From positions 1 to 64,000 of the forward strand of contig JAJFGZ010000047.1 of assembly GCA_021775855.1 (NCBI GenBank): a DNA stretch of 64,000 nucleotides. The letters are read 5' to 3'. Each line of letters starts with the position of its first letter. Position 1 is the first letter of the stretch. Under the pieces are notes generated by a model that did no database searches, was not told where the DNA came from, and saw only the letters and a list, made by a program, of their open reading frames with translations. Below, one piece after another: positions 26,697 through 35,279 of this stretch. Source of the DNA: Hyphomicrobiales bacterium. GTDB taxonomy: Bacteria > Pseudomonadota > Alphaproteobacteria > Rhizobiales > NORP267. A program made the position numbers and the translations under genes.

Positions 26697-27098
26697 CTAT
26701 CTGCCGCCCTCGTCAAACTCGGCCCGCGCCGCCGTTACCTCGATTTCGACCAACCAAGATGGATCGATCAGCTCGGAAATGACGACTGTAGAGGCCGGTT
26801 TCTGGGACACCATCTCGTCGCGAAGGATGCGGAATGCAGGGGCATCTTCCCGGCGTTTGACAAATCCGTTGATCCGCACGATATCTCCTAGCCCACACCC
26901 AGCCTCTGCGAGAATATGCGCGATATTCGACCATACCAGCCTGCATTGGGCTTCGAAATCGTCCGGCACATTGCCGTCCTTGTCCATGCCGATGGCGCCT
27001 GATGTGAGGATAATGTCGGAACCCGCAGGGACTACAACGCCGTGGCTGAAGGCGCTGACAGGCTTAGAAATACCTGCCGGATTGAGCTTTTGGACCAT
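26697..27098 (-). CDS. RidA family protein (reactive intermediate deaminase)
   Basis: This 133-aa protein has the YjgF/RidA chorismate-mutase-like trimer pattern: SHGVVVPAGSDIILTSGAIGMDKDGNVPDDFEAQCRLVWSNIAHILAEAGCGLGDIV, and STVVISELIDPSWLVEIEVTA. Family members hydrolyse enamine/imine intermediates. The arginine that marks catalytically active RidA (in ...RAR) is not obvious, so the subgroup is uncertain. It is transcribed away from tmRNA. Confidence 0.82.
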   Translation of the reverse strand: MVQKLNPAGISKPVSAFSHGVVVPAGSDIILTSGAIGMDKDGNVPDDFEAQCRLVWSNIAHILAEAGCGLGDIVRINGFVKRREDAPAFRILRDEMVSQKPASTVVISELIDPSWLVEIEVTAARAEFDEGGR

Positions 27099-27173
27099 TT
27101 TATGAGGCTCCTGTTTCCAGTTTCGCGAAATTCGCCACTTTATTTCAACACTTTTAAGGCCTATATATAGCCT

Positions 27174-27492
27174 GTCAGTTCATTCTGACTATGGCGATAA
27201 ATGACAGTTGCAATAAGCCATTCGGACCCGGGGGCGGTACCCGGCGCCTCCACCACATGCCGCTAGGCTCAAATCTGGCGGCATCTGTGGGGGCGAAATA
27301 GGATCGACGAGGGTGTAAAAGGCTTGTTTTTGCTCGGCATGGTACCACCGATATCGGACCAAAACAGTAGTTGCAAATGACAACAACGCTGAGGTAGCTC
27401 TCGCTGCATAGCAGCGCGAGAAACCAATCTTAAGTCCTGATCTTTCGCAAGATCAGGCGGGGTCCGGAGGCACCTGGCAACAGAAGCCTCCA
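27174..27492 (+). ncRNA. ssrA: Circularly permuted two-piece tmRNA
   Basis: The acceptor piece ends CGCCTCC-ACCA at 27255. The coding piece begins GGGGGCG at 27289 and pairs with it, including the G3-U70 wobble required by alanyl-tRNA synthetase. The T stem is CCGGG/CCCGG with a loop GGCGGTA. The two pieces are separated by an intervening loop (27256-27288) with a perfect 7-bp hairpin ATGCCGC/GCGGCAT. The tag reading frame at 27373-27411 reads ANDNNAEVALAA-stop, a clear alphaproteobacterial ssrA tag. The 3' end holds a GGAGGC...GCCTCC hairpin (27467-27492). The 5' boundary is estimated. It rescues stalled ribosomes. Confidence 0.93.
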
Positions 27493-27575
27493 TTTCGTTT
27501 TGGTGTGTGGATTGTAGTGCACTCAAGAATCTGCTCTCAATCCTGACTGGCAACATCCATGATCAGGCAACGGCA

Positions 27576-28145
27576 ATGGGCAAAGATTATTTTCGATACG
27601 ATATGAAAGTTCAAGACGCGTTGCGCAGCGTAGTGCGCGCGGTCCTAACCGAGGTTGCCGAAGACGGCCTGCCCGGCGAGCATCATTTTTTCATATCCTT
27701 CAGAACAACCGCGCCCGGAGTGCGTATCTCTGATCGCTTCCGCGAACAATATACCGAGGATATGACCATTGTTCTCCAGCATCAGTTCTGGGGCCTTAAA
27801 ATCAACGAGGACGATTTCGAGGTCGAATTGTCATTCGACAATATCGCTGAAAAACTAGTGGTCCCGTTTGTCGCGATCACCGGGTTCATGGACCCAAGTA
27901 CCCAGTTTGGTTTGCAGTTTGATGTGGCGGGTGCGAATTCGGACACCAGCGTACCCGAGGAAAGCGAAGCGGGTGTACCTGCGATTGCGCCTGCAACGGA
28001 TGAAAAACCGGAGAAAATTCCCTCCACCCGTTCGGCCGGGAAAAAACCCTCTGACAAAGATGACGATGCGACAGATACGCCCGACGACAAAGAACCGGTT
28101 GTCGGCGAGATCGTCCAGCTCGACGCCTTCCGTAAAAAGAATTGA
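27576..28145 (+). CDS. sspB: SspB-like ClpXP adaptor for ssrA-tagged proteins
   Basis: This 189-aa protein has the conserved dimeric SspB fold at residues 1-125 (DYFRYDMKVQDALRSVVRAVLTEVAEDGLPGEHHFFISF; then IVLQHQFWGLKINEDDFEVELSF). A flexible acidic/Lys-rich linker (about 130-175) is followed by GEIVQLDAFRKKN, the C-terminal peptide that binds ClpX. The short N-terminus MGKDYFRY is typical. I chose the ATG at 27576; upstream codons would overlap the tmRNA downstream flank. It lies 83 nt after the tmRNA end on the same strand and so delivers the products of the RNA next door to ClpXP. Confidence 0.92.
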   Translation: MGKDYFRYDMKVQDALRSVVRAVLTEVAEDGLPGEHHFFISFRTTAPGVRISDRFREQYTEDMTIVLQHQFWGLKINEDDFEVELSFDNIAEKLVVPFVAITGFMDPSTQFGLQFDVAGANSDTSVPEESEAGVPAIAPATDEKPEKIPSTRSAGKKPSDKDDDATDTPDDKEPVVGEIVQLDAFRKKN

Positions 28146-28206
28146 TCCGGCAGTGCCCGGCGGCGATCAAATTCGCCACCGGTCACGGTCAAGATGCAAG
28201 GCTGTG

Positions 28207-28815
28207 TTATATTACGATCACACGCGTTCCAACTGGTACGATCTCGTAAAGATCAACAATTTCCTCGTTGACTACGCGCACACATCCTGACGATACGGCT
28301 TGGCCGATCGAATAGGATTCAGCGGTTCCGTGAATGCGGTACAACGTGTCGCGCCCATTCTGGAACAAATATAGGGCCCGGGCGCCAAGAGGATTATTGA
28401 TTCCGCCAACCATGTGGGCAGGCAAGTGCGGCTCGCGCCGGCGCATGGCAGCTGGCGGGTACCAATCCGGCCATTTTGCCTTGCGCTGGATCGTGGCTTC
28501 CCCACTCCAGGCGAAGCCCTGCCGGCCGAGACCAACTCCATAGCGCAATGACCGGCCATTTTCCTGTTGGAGATACAGATAAAATTCAGTCGTATCGATC
28601 ACGATTGTCCCGACTGGATATCCGGTATCATACCGGACCCGGCGTTTCCGAAAATCGGGTGGAATCATTGCGAGGTTTCTGGTCGCAATATCAAACTCCT
28701 CCTCCGGGTCTCGAAAGAGCCGGTGGCGAAAAGCGAGCGCTTCTTTCGGTGGTAGCAGGCCGCCAAGCCCGAGACCCAGCCCGGCGCCGAGAATTGTTCT
28801 TCTTGAAAGTTTCAT
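28207..28815 (-). CDS. L,D-transpeptidase (YkuD family)
   Basis: This 202-aa enzyme has the catalytic HG...SSGCVRV motif: His162 in YRIHGTAESYS and Cys178 in SSGCVRVVNEE. The N-terminus SRRTILGAGLGLGLGGLL is a Tat-like signal (SRR followed by a hydrophobic stretch). It cross-links peptidoglycan 3-3 or attaches lipoproteins to it. It is surrounded by short divergent or convergent neighbours and is likely a single gene. A second peptidoglycan crosslinking route next to the division cluster is consistent with the wall theme of the window. Confidence 0.9.
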   Translation of the reverse strand: MKLSRRTILGAGLGLGLGGLLPPKEALAFRHRLFRDPEEEFDIATRNLAMIPPDFRKRRVRYDTGYPVGTIVIDTTEFYLYLQQENGRSLRYGVGLGRQGFAWSGEATIQRKAKWPDWYPPAAMRRREPHLPAHMVGGINNPLGARALYLFQNGRDTLYRIHGTAESYSIGQAVSSGCVRVVNEEIVDLYEIVPVGTRVIVI

Positions 28816-28892
28816 AATCTACTCCGTGGTCAAAATTATTGGCAAAGGACGACGAACCGTGAACCTGCGGCTTGGTCCTATTCAAATCATGA

Positions 28893-29252
28893 TCAGGAGA
28901 TGGTGCGTGGCGGGCCGTGCGTCGGTGAAATTCGCATCCCTGCCATCAGCATGGGCTCTGGACGATATCCTATTTCTTCGCCTCGATAACACTCAACAGT
29001 TGCTTCCTGGGGGAGAAAGAAGGTTGTACAGGAGAGGCTCGAACAGGCGCTCTCAGACTGACAGGGTCTAGGTGCAATGCTTTGCGTGAGATAGCGATCT
29101 GGATTCGTTCTGGAAATGTCGGTGCTTTCAATCGCAGCGGTGCCCGCCATTGAGACCGGTAACTGGGCAGAATAATGAAGAACGCCCGACGCGGACAGCA
29201 TCGCGAACAGGATAAATCCCGTCAGAAATACTTTTTGCAGTAAAACACGCAT
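28893..29252 (-). CDS. Small secreted or membrane-anchored protein, hypothetical
   Basis: This 119-aa protein has an N-terminal hydrophobic segment (about residues 6-27, LLQKVFLTGFILFAMLSASG). The rest includes four cysteines (CQSESACSSLSC and VECYRGEE) and a basic C-terminus PTHGPPRTIS. A signal peptide or anchor plus disulfides is likely. I chose the ATG at 29252 (GGGGACC upstream); a TTG 42 nt earlier is possible. No family was recognised. Confidence 0.55.
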   Translation of the reverse strand: MRVLLQKVFLTGFILFAMLSASGVLHYSAQLPVSMAGTAAIESTDISRTNPDRYLTQSIAPRPCQSESACSSLSCTTFFLPQEATVECYRGEEIGYRPEPMLMAGMRISPTHGPPRTIS

Positions 29253-29429
29253 GATCGCGTTGGTCCCCACGCAGACCGCTTTTTGATAGCACAAAAAACG
29301 TCAACCGCAGATTAAATTCGATTCACGCATGTCTGCGCACCGCCACCCATATGCAAAGCCTTCTGGTTCGCTATTTGCCGCCGTGATATGGACGGCAGAG
29401 ACTTGCAACAAACCTGAGAGAATCGCCTG

Positions 29430-30821
29430 ATGGCAAAAACCCGCACGGAAACAGATTCGTTTGGTCCACTGGATGTCCCGGCCTCCAAATATTACGGCGC
29501 CCAGACAGCGCGCTCCCTGATCAATTTCCGCATCGGCATCGAGACCATGCCTAAATCAATGATCCGGGCGCTCGGGGTCATCAAACAGGCGGCTGCCATA
29601 ACCAATATGGAGCTCGGCGATCTGGACAAGAAGCGCGGCAATGCAATCGTCAAAGCAGCCGGCAGAGTAGCCGCAGGTGAATTCGACGATCATTTTCCGC
29701 TCGCTGTTTGGCAAACCGGGTCAGGGACCCAAACGAACATGAATGCCAATGAAGTGATCGCCAATCTCGCCATCGAAAGTCTCGGCGGCAAATTGGGCAG
29801 CAAGGACCCGGTCCACCCCAACGACCATGTCAATCAGTCGCAATCGTCCAACGATACTTTCCCGACTGCGATGCATATTTCGATCGTTGAGGAAGTCCAC
29901 CACAGTTTGATCCCAGCTTTGACCCTGCTCCAGCGCGAATTGCACCGGAAGGCGAAAAGCTGGCAGAAAATTATCAAGATCGGTCGCACCCATTTGCAGG
30001 ATGCGACGCCGCTCACTTTGGGCCAGGAATTTTCCGGCTACGCCGCGCAGGTTGCGCTCGGGATCGACCGGTTGAAGGACAGTCTCCCCCGCATGCATGC
30101 CCTCGCCCAGGTCGGCACGGCGGTCGGCACCGGTCTGAATACCAAACCGCAATTCGCCAAAAAGTTCGCCGGCCACGTGAAGAAAATCACGAAGCTTCCT
30201 TTCCGTACCGCCGAGAACAAGTTCGAAGCCCTCGCAGCGCACGACGCGCTGGTGGAAATATCGGGAGTATTGAACACCATCGCGGCAGGCCTGTTCAAGA
30301 TTGCCAACGATATCCGCCTGCTCGGTTCGGGTCCTCGATCCGGCCTTGGTGAGCTGGCGCTACCGGAAAACGAGCCCGGATCCTCGATCATGCCCGGGAA
30401 AGTGAACCCCACCCAGTGCGAGGCCATGACTATGGTCTGCGCCCAGGTGATGGGCAACCACACCACTGTATCCATGGCCGGCAGCCAGGGGCATTTTGAA
30501 CTGAACGTGTTCAAGCCCGTCATGGTATTCAACGTCCTGCAATCGATCCAGTTGATTGCCGACGCGTCGGTGTCTTTCACCAACAATTGCGTCAAAGGCA
30601 TTAAACCCGACCGCAAGCGAATTTCAGAATTGATGGAGCTCTCTCTCATGCTGGTGACTGCCCTGGCGCCCCTGATCGGATACGACAAGGCAACCGAGAT
30701 CGCGAAAACGGCGCACAAGAACGGGTCCACCTTGCGTGAGGAGGCCTTGCGCCTTGGATACGTAACGGCGAAACAATATGACGAAACCGTCAGGCCCGAA
30801 AACATGGTCGGACCTAGATAG
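29430..30821 (+). CDS. fumC: Class II fumarate hydratase
   Basis: FumC converts fumarate to malate in the TCA cycle without an iron-sulfur cluster. The 463-aa protein starts [29 protein letters not shown], and the conserved [19 protein letters not shown] loop lies at about 318-336. [15 protein letters not shown] and [19 protein letters not shown] are also present. A GAGAGAATC ribosome site lies 7 nt upstream. The ribbon-helix-helix gene follows after 6 nt. Confidence 0.96.
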   Translation: MAKTRTETDSFGPLDVPASKYYGAQTARSLINFRIGIETMPKSMIRALGVIKQAAAITNMELGDLDKKRGNAIVKAAGRVAAGEFDDHFPLAVWQTGSGTQTNMNANEVIANLAIESLGGKLGSKDPVHPNDHVNQSQSSNDTFPTAMHISIVEEVHHSLIPALTLLQRELHRKAKSWQKIIKIGRTHLQDATPLTLGQEFSGYAAQVALGIDRLKDSLPRMHALAQVGTAVGTGLNTKPQFAKKFAGHVKKITKLPFRTAENKFEALAAHDALVEISGVLNTIAAGLFKIANDIRLLGSGPRSGLGELALPENEPGSSIMPGKVNPTQCEAMTMVCAQVMGNHTTVSMAGSQGHFELNVFKPVMVFNVLQSIQLIADASVSFTNNCVKGIKPDRKRISELMELSLMLVTALAPLIGYDKATEIAKTAHKNGSTLREEALRLGYVTAKQYDETVRPENMVGPR

Positions 30822-30827
30822 GTTTCG

Positions 30828-31076
30828 ATGGCTGCAACCACCGACGATACTGGAGTAAAGAAACGCTCCGTGACTGTGAATGGTCACGCTACGTCGGTTG
30901 CCCTGGAAGGCGCGTTTTGGCGGGAGTTACATGCGATCGCCGCAGAGCGGGGCGTGTCCGTCAATCAGCTTGTCACAGAAATCGATAACACCCGAACCGG
31001 TGCCAATCTGTCGTCGGTGATCCGGGTTTTTGTCCTGGAGACCCTTCAGCGGGTTCAGGACCGGACAACTGGCTAG
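30828..31076 (+). CDS. Ribbon-helix-helix domain protein
   Basis: This 82-aa protein carries KKRSVTVNGHATSVALEGAFWRELHAIAAERGVSVNQLVTEIDNTR, matching the ribbon-helix-helix (RHH_4-type) family: a strand that reads DNA followed by two helices. It is 6 nt after fumC and so cotranscribed. Its 3' end overlaps the 3' end of the opposite AsmA-like gene by 4 nt. Target DNA is unknown. Confidence 0.85.
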   Translation: MAATTDDTGVKKRSVTVNGHATSVALEGAFWRELHAIAAERGVSVNQLVTEIDNTRTGANLSSVIRVFVLETLQRVQDRTTG

Positions 31077-34000
31077 TTCATCATACCGGCACCTTCTGGC
31101 GATTGGACAGCGGGTTGTTGTCGCGGTTGCTGGTTTCCGACGGGGGCGGATGGTTCATTGTTCAGTCCGCGGGGTGGAACCACGGATGTCTGGCGTTCAG
31201 GCTGACCGACCGGCCCCAGATCTGTTGGTGGAGGCAGATCAGGCACAATACCGGTTTGCTGATCTGGCACTTCGGCCGGCGGCGAATTCAGATCAGCCGA
31301 CGGCGTCCCCTGTGCCGCCTCACGCAACGCATCCTGCACGATTTCGTTCAAGGGCTTACCACCAACCGACGGAGATTTGACAGGAGGTTCTGACGTATCG
31401 GGCAATTCAGAGATTTCGATTTCGGGAGAGGTTTCTACCGGAACGTTTTCAGGTGTGGATGGGACTTGTTCGGTTGCAGTTGGCGTATCCGGTACGGGCT
31501 CGGGCTCATCAACAATTGAAGCTGTACCGGGTACCGGAACGCTTGCCAGACCGGGCGTATCGCCAATGGGATCCAGATTGGCCGACTGAACAGATTCGCT
31601 TTCATCGGGGACAGGCGCGGTTGACTGTTCTTCCGGCACAGATTCCGGCGCAGCTCTGGCAATATTCTCAAACGTTTCCTGCTCCCGTTCTTGCTGTTCA
31701 CGCACATTGGCGCGCGCCTGCTCGAGTTCCGCCAGGCTTTGCTCCATCCGCCGCACCCCGAGCCAACCCGTCAAGGCGGCAACATCCAATGTTGCTGATT
31801 GATCGTTGAGCGGGCCTGTAATCCGACGTCTCACGGCAGGAATATTCCTGATCTCGTTCTCTTCCCCGAGTTGCACGGAAAGCGGCGCAAAATCCCAGTT
31901 GCTGTCGAGGGCGATTTGCGGGATATCGATTTCAAGCGCCCCACGCACGGGCATGGCGTCGCTAACAAGGATGACATTGCGTGCCCGGAGAATACCATTG
32001 GATATGGAGAAAACCGTGTCCACACCGTCGTGGACAAGCGCGCTCTCATCGAGATAATTGCCCAGGATACTGGCAACAATGTCCTCGGAAATTTCCAACG
32101 GAATTTCTTGGTCATCCACGTCGATCAGTATCCGGGAAAATGCGGATGGGTCGAGTCGTGATATATCTCCCGGCCCAACCTGAAGTGCCCCGTCTCCATT
32201 CAGCGACGCGACAACTCCCCGCCAGCTCCGACCCGTGCCGGATACCTGGCCGCTAAGCATAAAGGACCCTTTGGCATAGAAGCCGTCGTCGGGCCGCACG
32301 AGATAGTCCCGCAGATCGCCGCCATCGAGCTTGAGGCGAAACGTAGTTGCAACCTGCCCGCCCCCCTCGCCAGCCAGTTTTAAATCCGCCTCAATGGCGA
32401 CATCACCGCGTTTCGCAGACAGGTTCTCAAAACGAACCTGTTGCTGCGCGGCGACCAAGTCGAACGCAAGCATCTCGACTTCGATTCCGCGCCCAAGCGA
32501 TGCCTTGTCGGCTTCGATCCCCAATGTACCGACAAAATTGTTCAGGGCCGACAGATCGAACGGCGTCGTCGGCCAGCGATCTGCTGAATCTGCGATCGCA
32601 CCGGTATCTTCACCGACAAACAACGTCAGAAACCAAGGCAGGGAAATCGCGCCGGCGGAGATATCGCCGTCGATCCGGGTGGCGGCACCGGTAAGACCGA
32701 GATCGACGTCACCGGATACAGCCGATCCATCGATTTGCCCGGTCATGGATGTTATTTCCAAACCGGTACCCGATGCGATAACAAACCCCTTTAGCGATAC
32801 GGGGATATCGTCGTTCCCTTTCCGGGGAATATTTAGAAGATCAATTACTGGTGTAATATCGCCGCTGGCGAAAACCATGTTCCCCGAAAGCGTCTGTTCT
32901 TCGCCTGGAAACAATGACCCGTTGAAGGCGATTTCGCTACCAAGGAAAACCAGTCCACCGCTTGCCGCCAGAGCTTCGGAAGCACGCCCCTCAAGGGCAA
33001 AATTGAGCGAAGCCGGACCTAGATACCCCGACACATCTCCAAGCCCCAATTGCGCGATGGCTTTCCGCCCTTCGATTTCGTCAGTCGTCAGGTTCGCGGT
33101 AAACTTCCCGTCGGCAAAACTTGCGAGTTCGCCAGCGAAGGTTCCGTCAAACGCAAACACGGTTCCAGCCAGGTCGCCATTCAACTCGAGCGCCAGTTCG
33201 GTTTTTTCGCCAGAACTGTCGGCCGCCAGACTGAAGTCCATGGAAACCGGACTAAGCGCTTCAGCCATCCCACTTGAAATAGAGGAGACGCCGAATACGC
33301 TCTGCAAAAACGGTAGAAATTCGGAAAGGCTTTTAATCTCCATTTGGGTGGAAATCGATCCGTTGGCCTTGTCGAAAATGTCGTCGATCTGACCCCGGCC
33401 TGCAAAACTTGCCCCCAACAGGCTGGCAACATTCAGTTCGTGGATTGTCAGCACATCGCCAGCGACCCCAACATTCACGTTGAGGCCTTCGGCGTTTATT
33501 GACCCGCTCGAAAACGCCTCGGCTGTCAGCCGGACCGCCATATCTCTGCCCGCGAGCAACGCACCCGCAATGCCTTCCAGCCACATTCCTCCAAGTTCGC
33601 GGGCGACGCTCTCGGGTGGAATATAAGTGTCCAGATCAAGGGCGCCAAAATCGAGTGATATTTCAACATCCCCGGGACTATTTCCAAGCGGGTAGGAAAG
33701 TCCCCCGGTAATCCGGTTGCCGTCGATGCTGGCAACCGCATCACGGACGGTGATCCGGTCCGGGGCTGTCGTTACCGCGCCTTCAAATTCGATTTTCGTG
33801 CGTCCGCCACGGGAAAAAATCGGCCCTAGCGAAGACCGGTCGATCCCTACCCAAGCAGCAAGGGCCGTGCCATTCTCACTGTTCAGCCGGATCACGCTGT
33901 CGGCAACAGGCAATGGGCCTGGCTCGAACGTTCCGGCGAGAAAAAAGTCGGTCTCGCCCGGGAGCCGGCTAGCAAACCGTTCCACGATAATCTTGTTTTC

Positions 34001-35209
34001 CCGCACTTGCAGATCGGTGCCCAGATTCTCAATCAAGTTCCCGCCGAGCAATACGCCGTCCGCACTAATAGAGAATTCCAGCGGAAAATCGAGCCGGATA
34101 AACTTGCCGACAAGTTCGCTCAACACCCCTGGCAATTCGACCGGCGAAACGGGCTCACCAGCCGTTTGACCACTACCCATGGCCCGGTCCAGATCGAGTT
34201 GTCGGGCAGACAATATCGCTGAAAATTGTGGATCGGGGTAAAGGCCGGCCCGTGCGGTTCCTGACAGCGATAGGGCCTTGTCGGCAGCACCAATCTCGAT
34301 AGTCAGGTCCCTCAGAAGAAGATCGTCTATACCCCCCGAGATCGCCGCAGTCAGTTTCCAGGGGGTATCGAAACCCGGGCCGCTCGATGCGTCGGTCCAC
34401 CGGGTCCCGTCGTCGAACTCCTGGTCTTCATCGACAGTAGCTGGGGCGCCCGGCGAATTCGCAGAATCCTCCCCCGGTAACCTGTCGATCTCTACTGTGC
34501 CATCAACACTCGCGCGGCCATCTTGAAATGCCACAATGGCATCGAGCGAGATCGAACCCGGATCCACCGACGACATGACGTTGAGTTTGGTGCGCACCCC
34601 GCCGTCCGCCTGCGCCCGCCCGGTCCCGAGACGGAACGCATAGCGAACCAGGCTGGACTCGAACGCACCTTCTAACCGGATCGGGCCCGCAAGGGTTTCG
34701 GCGTTCCCCGATATCGCAATCCCGCTCAGGGTATGCAGTGGCGTTCCGTTCTCCTCGACGAAAACCAGGGTCCCGTCGGTGATTGAAAATTCTCCGACCG
34801 CTATACTTTCGCGGTCGATCCCCGTGTCAAGCCCGGCACCGAATACCGGGCTGCGATCATCCCGCACCGTGAGACTAACAATCGGCTGGGTAAAATTAAC
34901 ATCGAGAATTTCAATACGACCGCGCAAAAACGCGGCAAGTGAAAATTCAGCGGACAGTTCCGGGACAATGAGAATAGGGAACGGCGCATCACCGCGCTGG
35001 ATTTCAAGGCCGGAGATATTGATACTTCCTGTCGGCAGAAAGCGGATGTCGAGTTCCCCGCCAATAGTCGCTTCGGACCCGGTCATCGCGCTGATCCGGA
35101 CTTCAATCTGGGCACGATAATCGGACCAATCGATCAAATACGGCCCCACCAGCGCGGCCACCAGCGCCAGCACAATAGCTACACCCAAACTGAGCAGAAA
35201 GGAATTCAC
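31073..35209 (-). CDS. Large AsmA-family envelope protein
   Basis: This 1378-aa protein has a signal/anchor helix at residues 5-25, then AsmA-type motifs (DWSDYRAQIEVRISAMTGSEATIGGELDIRFLPTGSINISGLEIQRGD) and a very long beta-rich region typical of TamB/AsmA bridge proteins, up to about residue 1170. A disordered, Pro/Glu/Ser-rich tail fills residues about 1170-1378 and is unusual for the family. Relatives carry lipids across the periplasm. The tail may contact other proteins or the cell wall. The gene is convergent with the fumC/RHH unit. Confidence 0.85.
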   Translation of the reverse strand: MNSFLLSLGVAIVLALVAALVGPYLIDWSDYRAQIEVRISAMTGSEATIGGELDIRFLPTGSINISGLEIQRGDAPFPILIVPELSAEFSLAAFLRGRIEILDVNFTQPIVSLTVRDDRSPVFGAGLDTGIDRESIAVGEFSITDGTLVFVEENGTPLHTLSGIAISGNAETLAGPIRLEGAFESSLVRYAFRLGTGRAQADGGVRTKLNVMSSVDPGSISLDAIVAFQDGRASVDGTVEIDRLPGEDSANSPGAPATVDEDQEFDDGTRWTDASSGPGFDTPWKLTAAISGGIDDLLLRDLTIEIGAADKALSLSGTARAGLYPDPQFSAILSARQLDLDRAMGSGQTAGEPVSPVELPGVLSELVGKFIRLDFPLEFSISADGVLLGGNLIENLGTDLQVRENKIIVERFASRLPGETDFFLAGTFEPGPLPVADSVIRLNSENGTALAAWVGIDRSSLGPIFSRGGRTKIEFEGAVTTAPDRITVRDAVASIDGNRITGGLSYPLGNSPGDVEISLDFGALDLDTYIPPESVARELGGMWLEGIAGALLAGRDMAVRLTAEAFSSGSINAEGLNVNVGVAGDVLTIHELNVASLLGASFAGRGQIDDIFDKANGSISTQMEIKSLSEFLPFLQSVFGVSSISSGMAEALSPVSMDFSLAADSSGEKTELALELNGDLAGTVFAFDGTFAGELASFADGKFTANLTTDEIEGRKAIAQLGLGDVSGYLGPASLNFALEGRASEALAASGGLVFLGSEIAFNGSLFPGEEQTLSGNMVFASGDITPVIDLLNIPRKGNDDIPVSLKGFVIASGTGLEITSMTGQIDGSAVSGDVDLGLTGAATRIDGDISAGAISLPWFLTLFVGEDTGAIADSADRWPTTPFDLSALNNFVGTLGIEADKASLGRGIEVEMLAFDLVAAQQQVRFENLSAKRGDVAIEADLKLAGEGGGQVATTFRLKLDGGDLRDYLVRPDDGFYAKGSFMLSGQVSGTGRSWRGVVASLNGDGALQVGPGDISRLDPSAFSRILIDVDDQEIPLEISEDIVASILGNYLDESALVHDGVDTVFSISNGILRARNVILVSDAMPVRGALEIDIPQIALDSNWDFAPLSVQLGEENEIRNIPAVRRRITGPLNDQSATLDVAALTGWLGVRRMEQSLAELEQARANVREQQEREQETFENIARAAPESVPEEQSTAPVPDESESVQSANLDPIGDTPGLASVPVPGTASIVDEPEPVPDTPTATEQVPSTPENVPVETSPEIEISELPDTSEPPVKSPSVGGKPLNEIVQDALREAAQGTPSADLNSPPAEVPDQQTGIVPDLPPPTDLGPVGQPERQTSVVPPRGLNNEPSAPVGNQQPRQQPAVQSPEGAGMMN

Positions 35210-35279
35210 CTCAACGCCTTACCCAACAAATAAACTGTTCCGCCGCACCAGCCCCCACCAGGAATGTGGGGAATATTTC

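Noticed and set aside
27269-27556. 95-aa minus-strand frame overlapping tmRNA
   Set aside because: It lies opposite the tmRNA coding piece, which explains the sequence conservation.
32331-33392. 353-aa Ser/Pro-rich frame opposite the AsmA-like gene
   Set aside because: Low complexity, no start signals; it follows from the sense codon usage of a long beta-rich gene.
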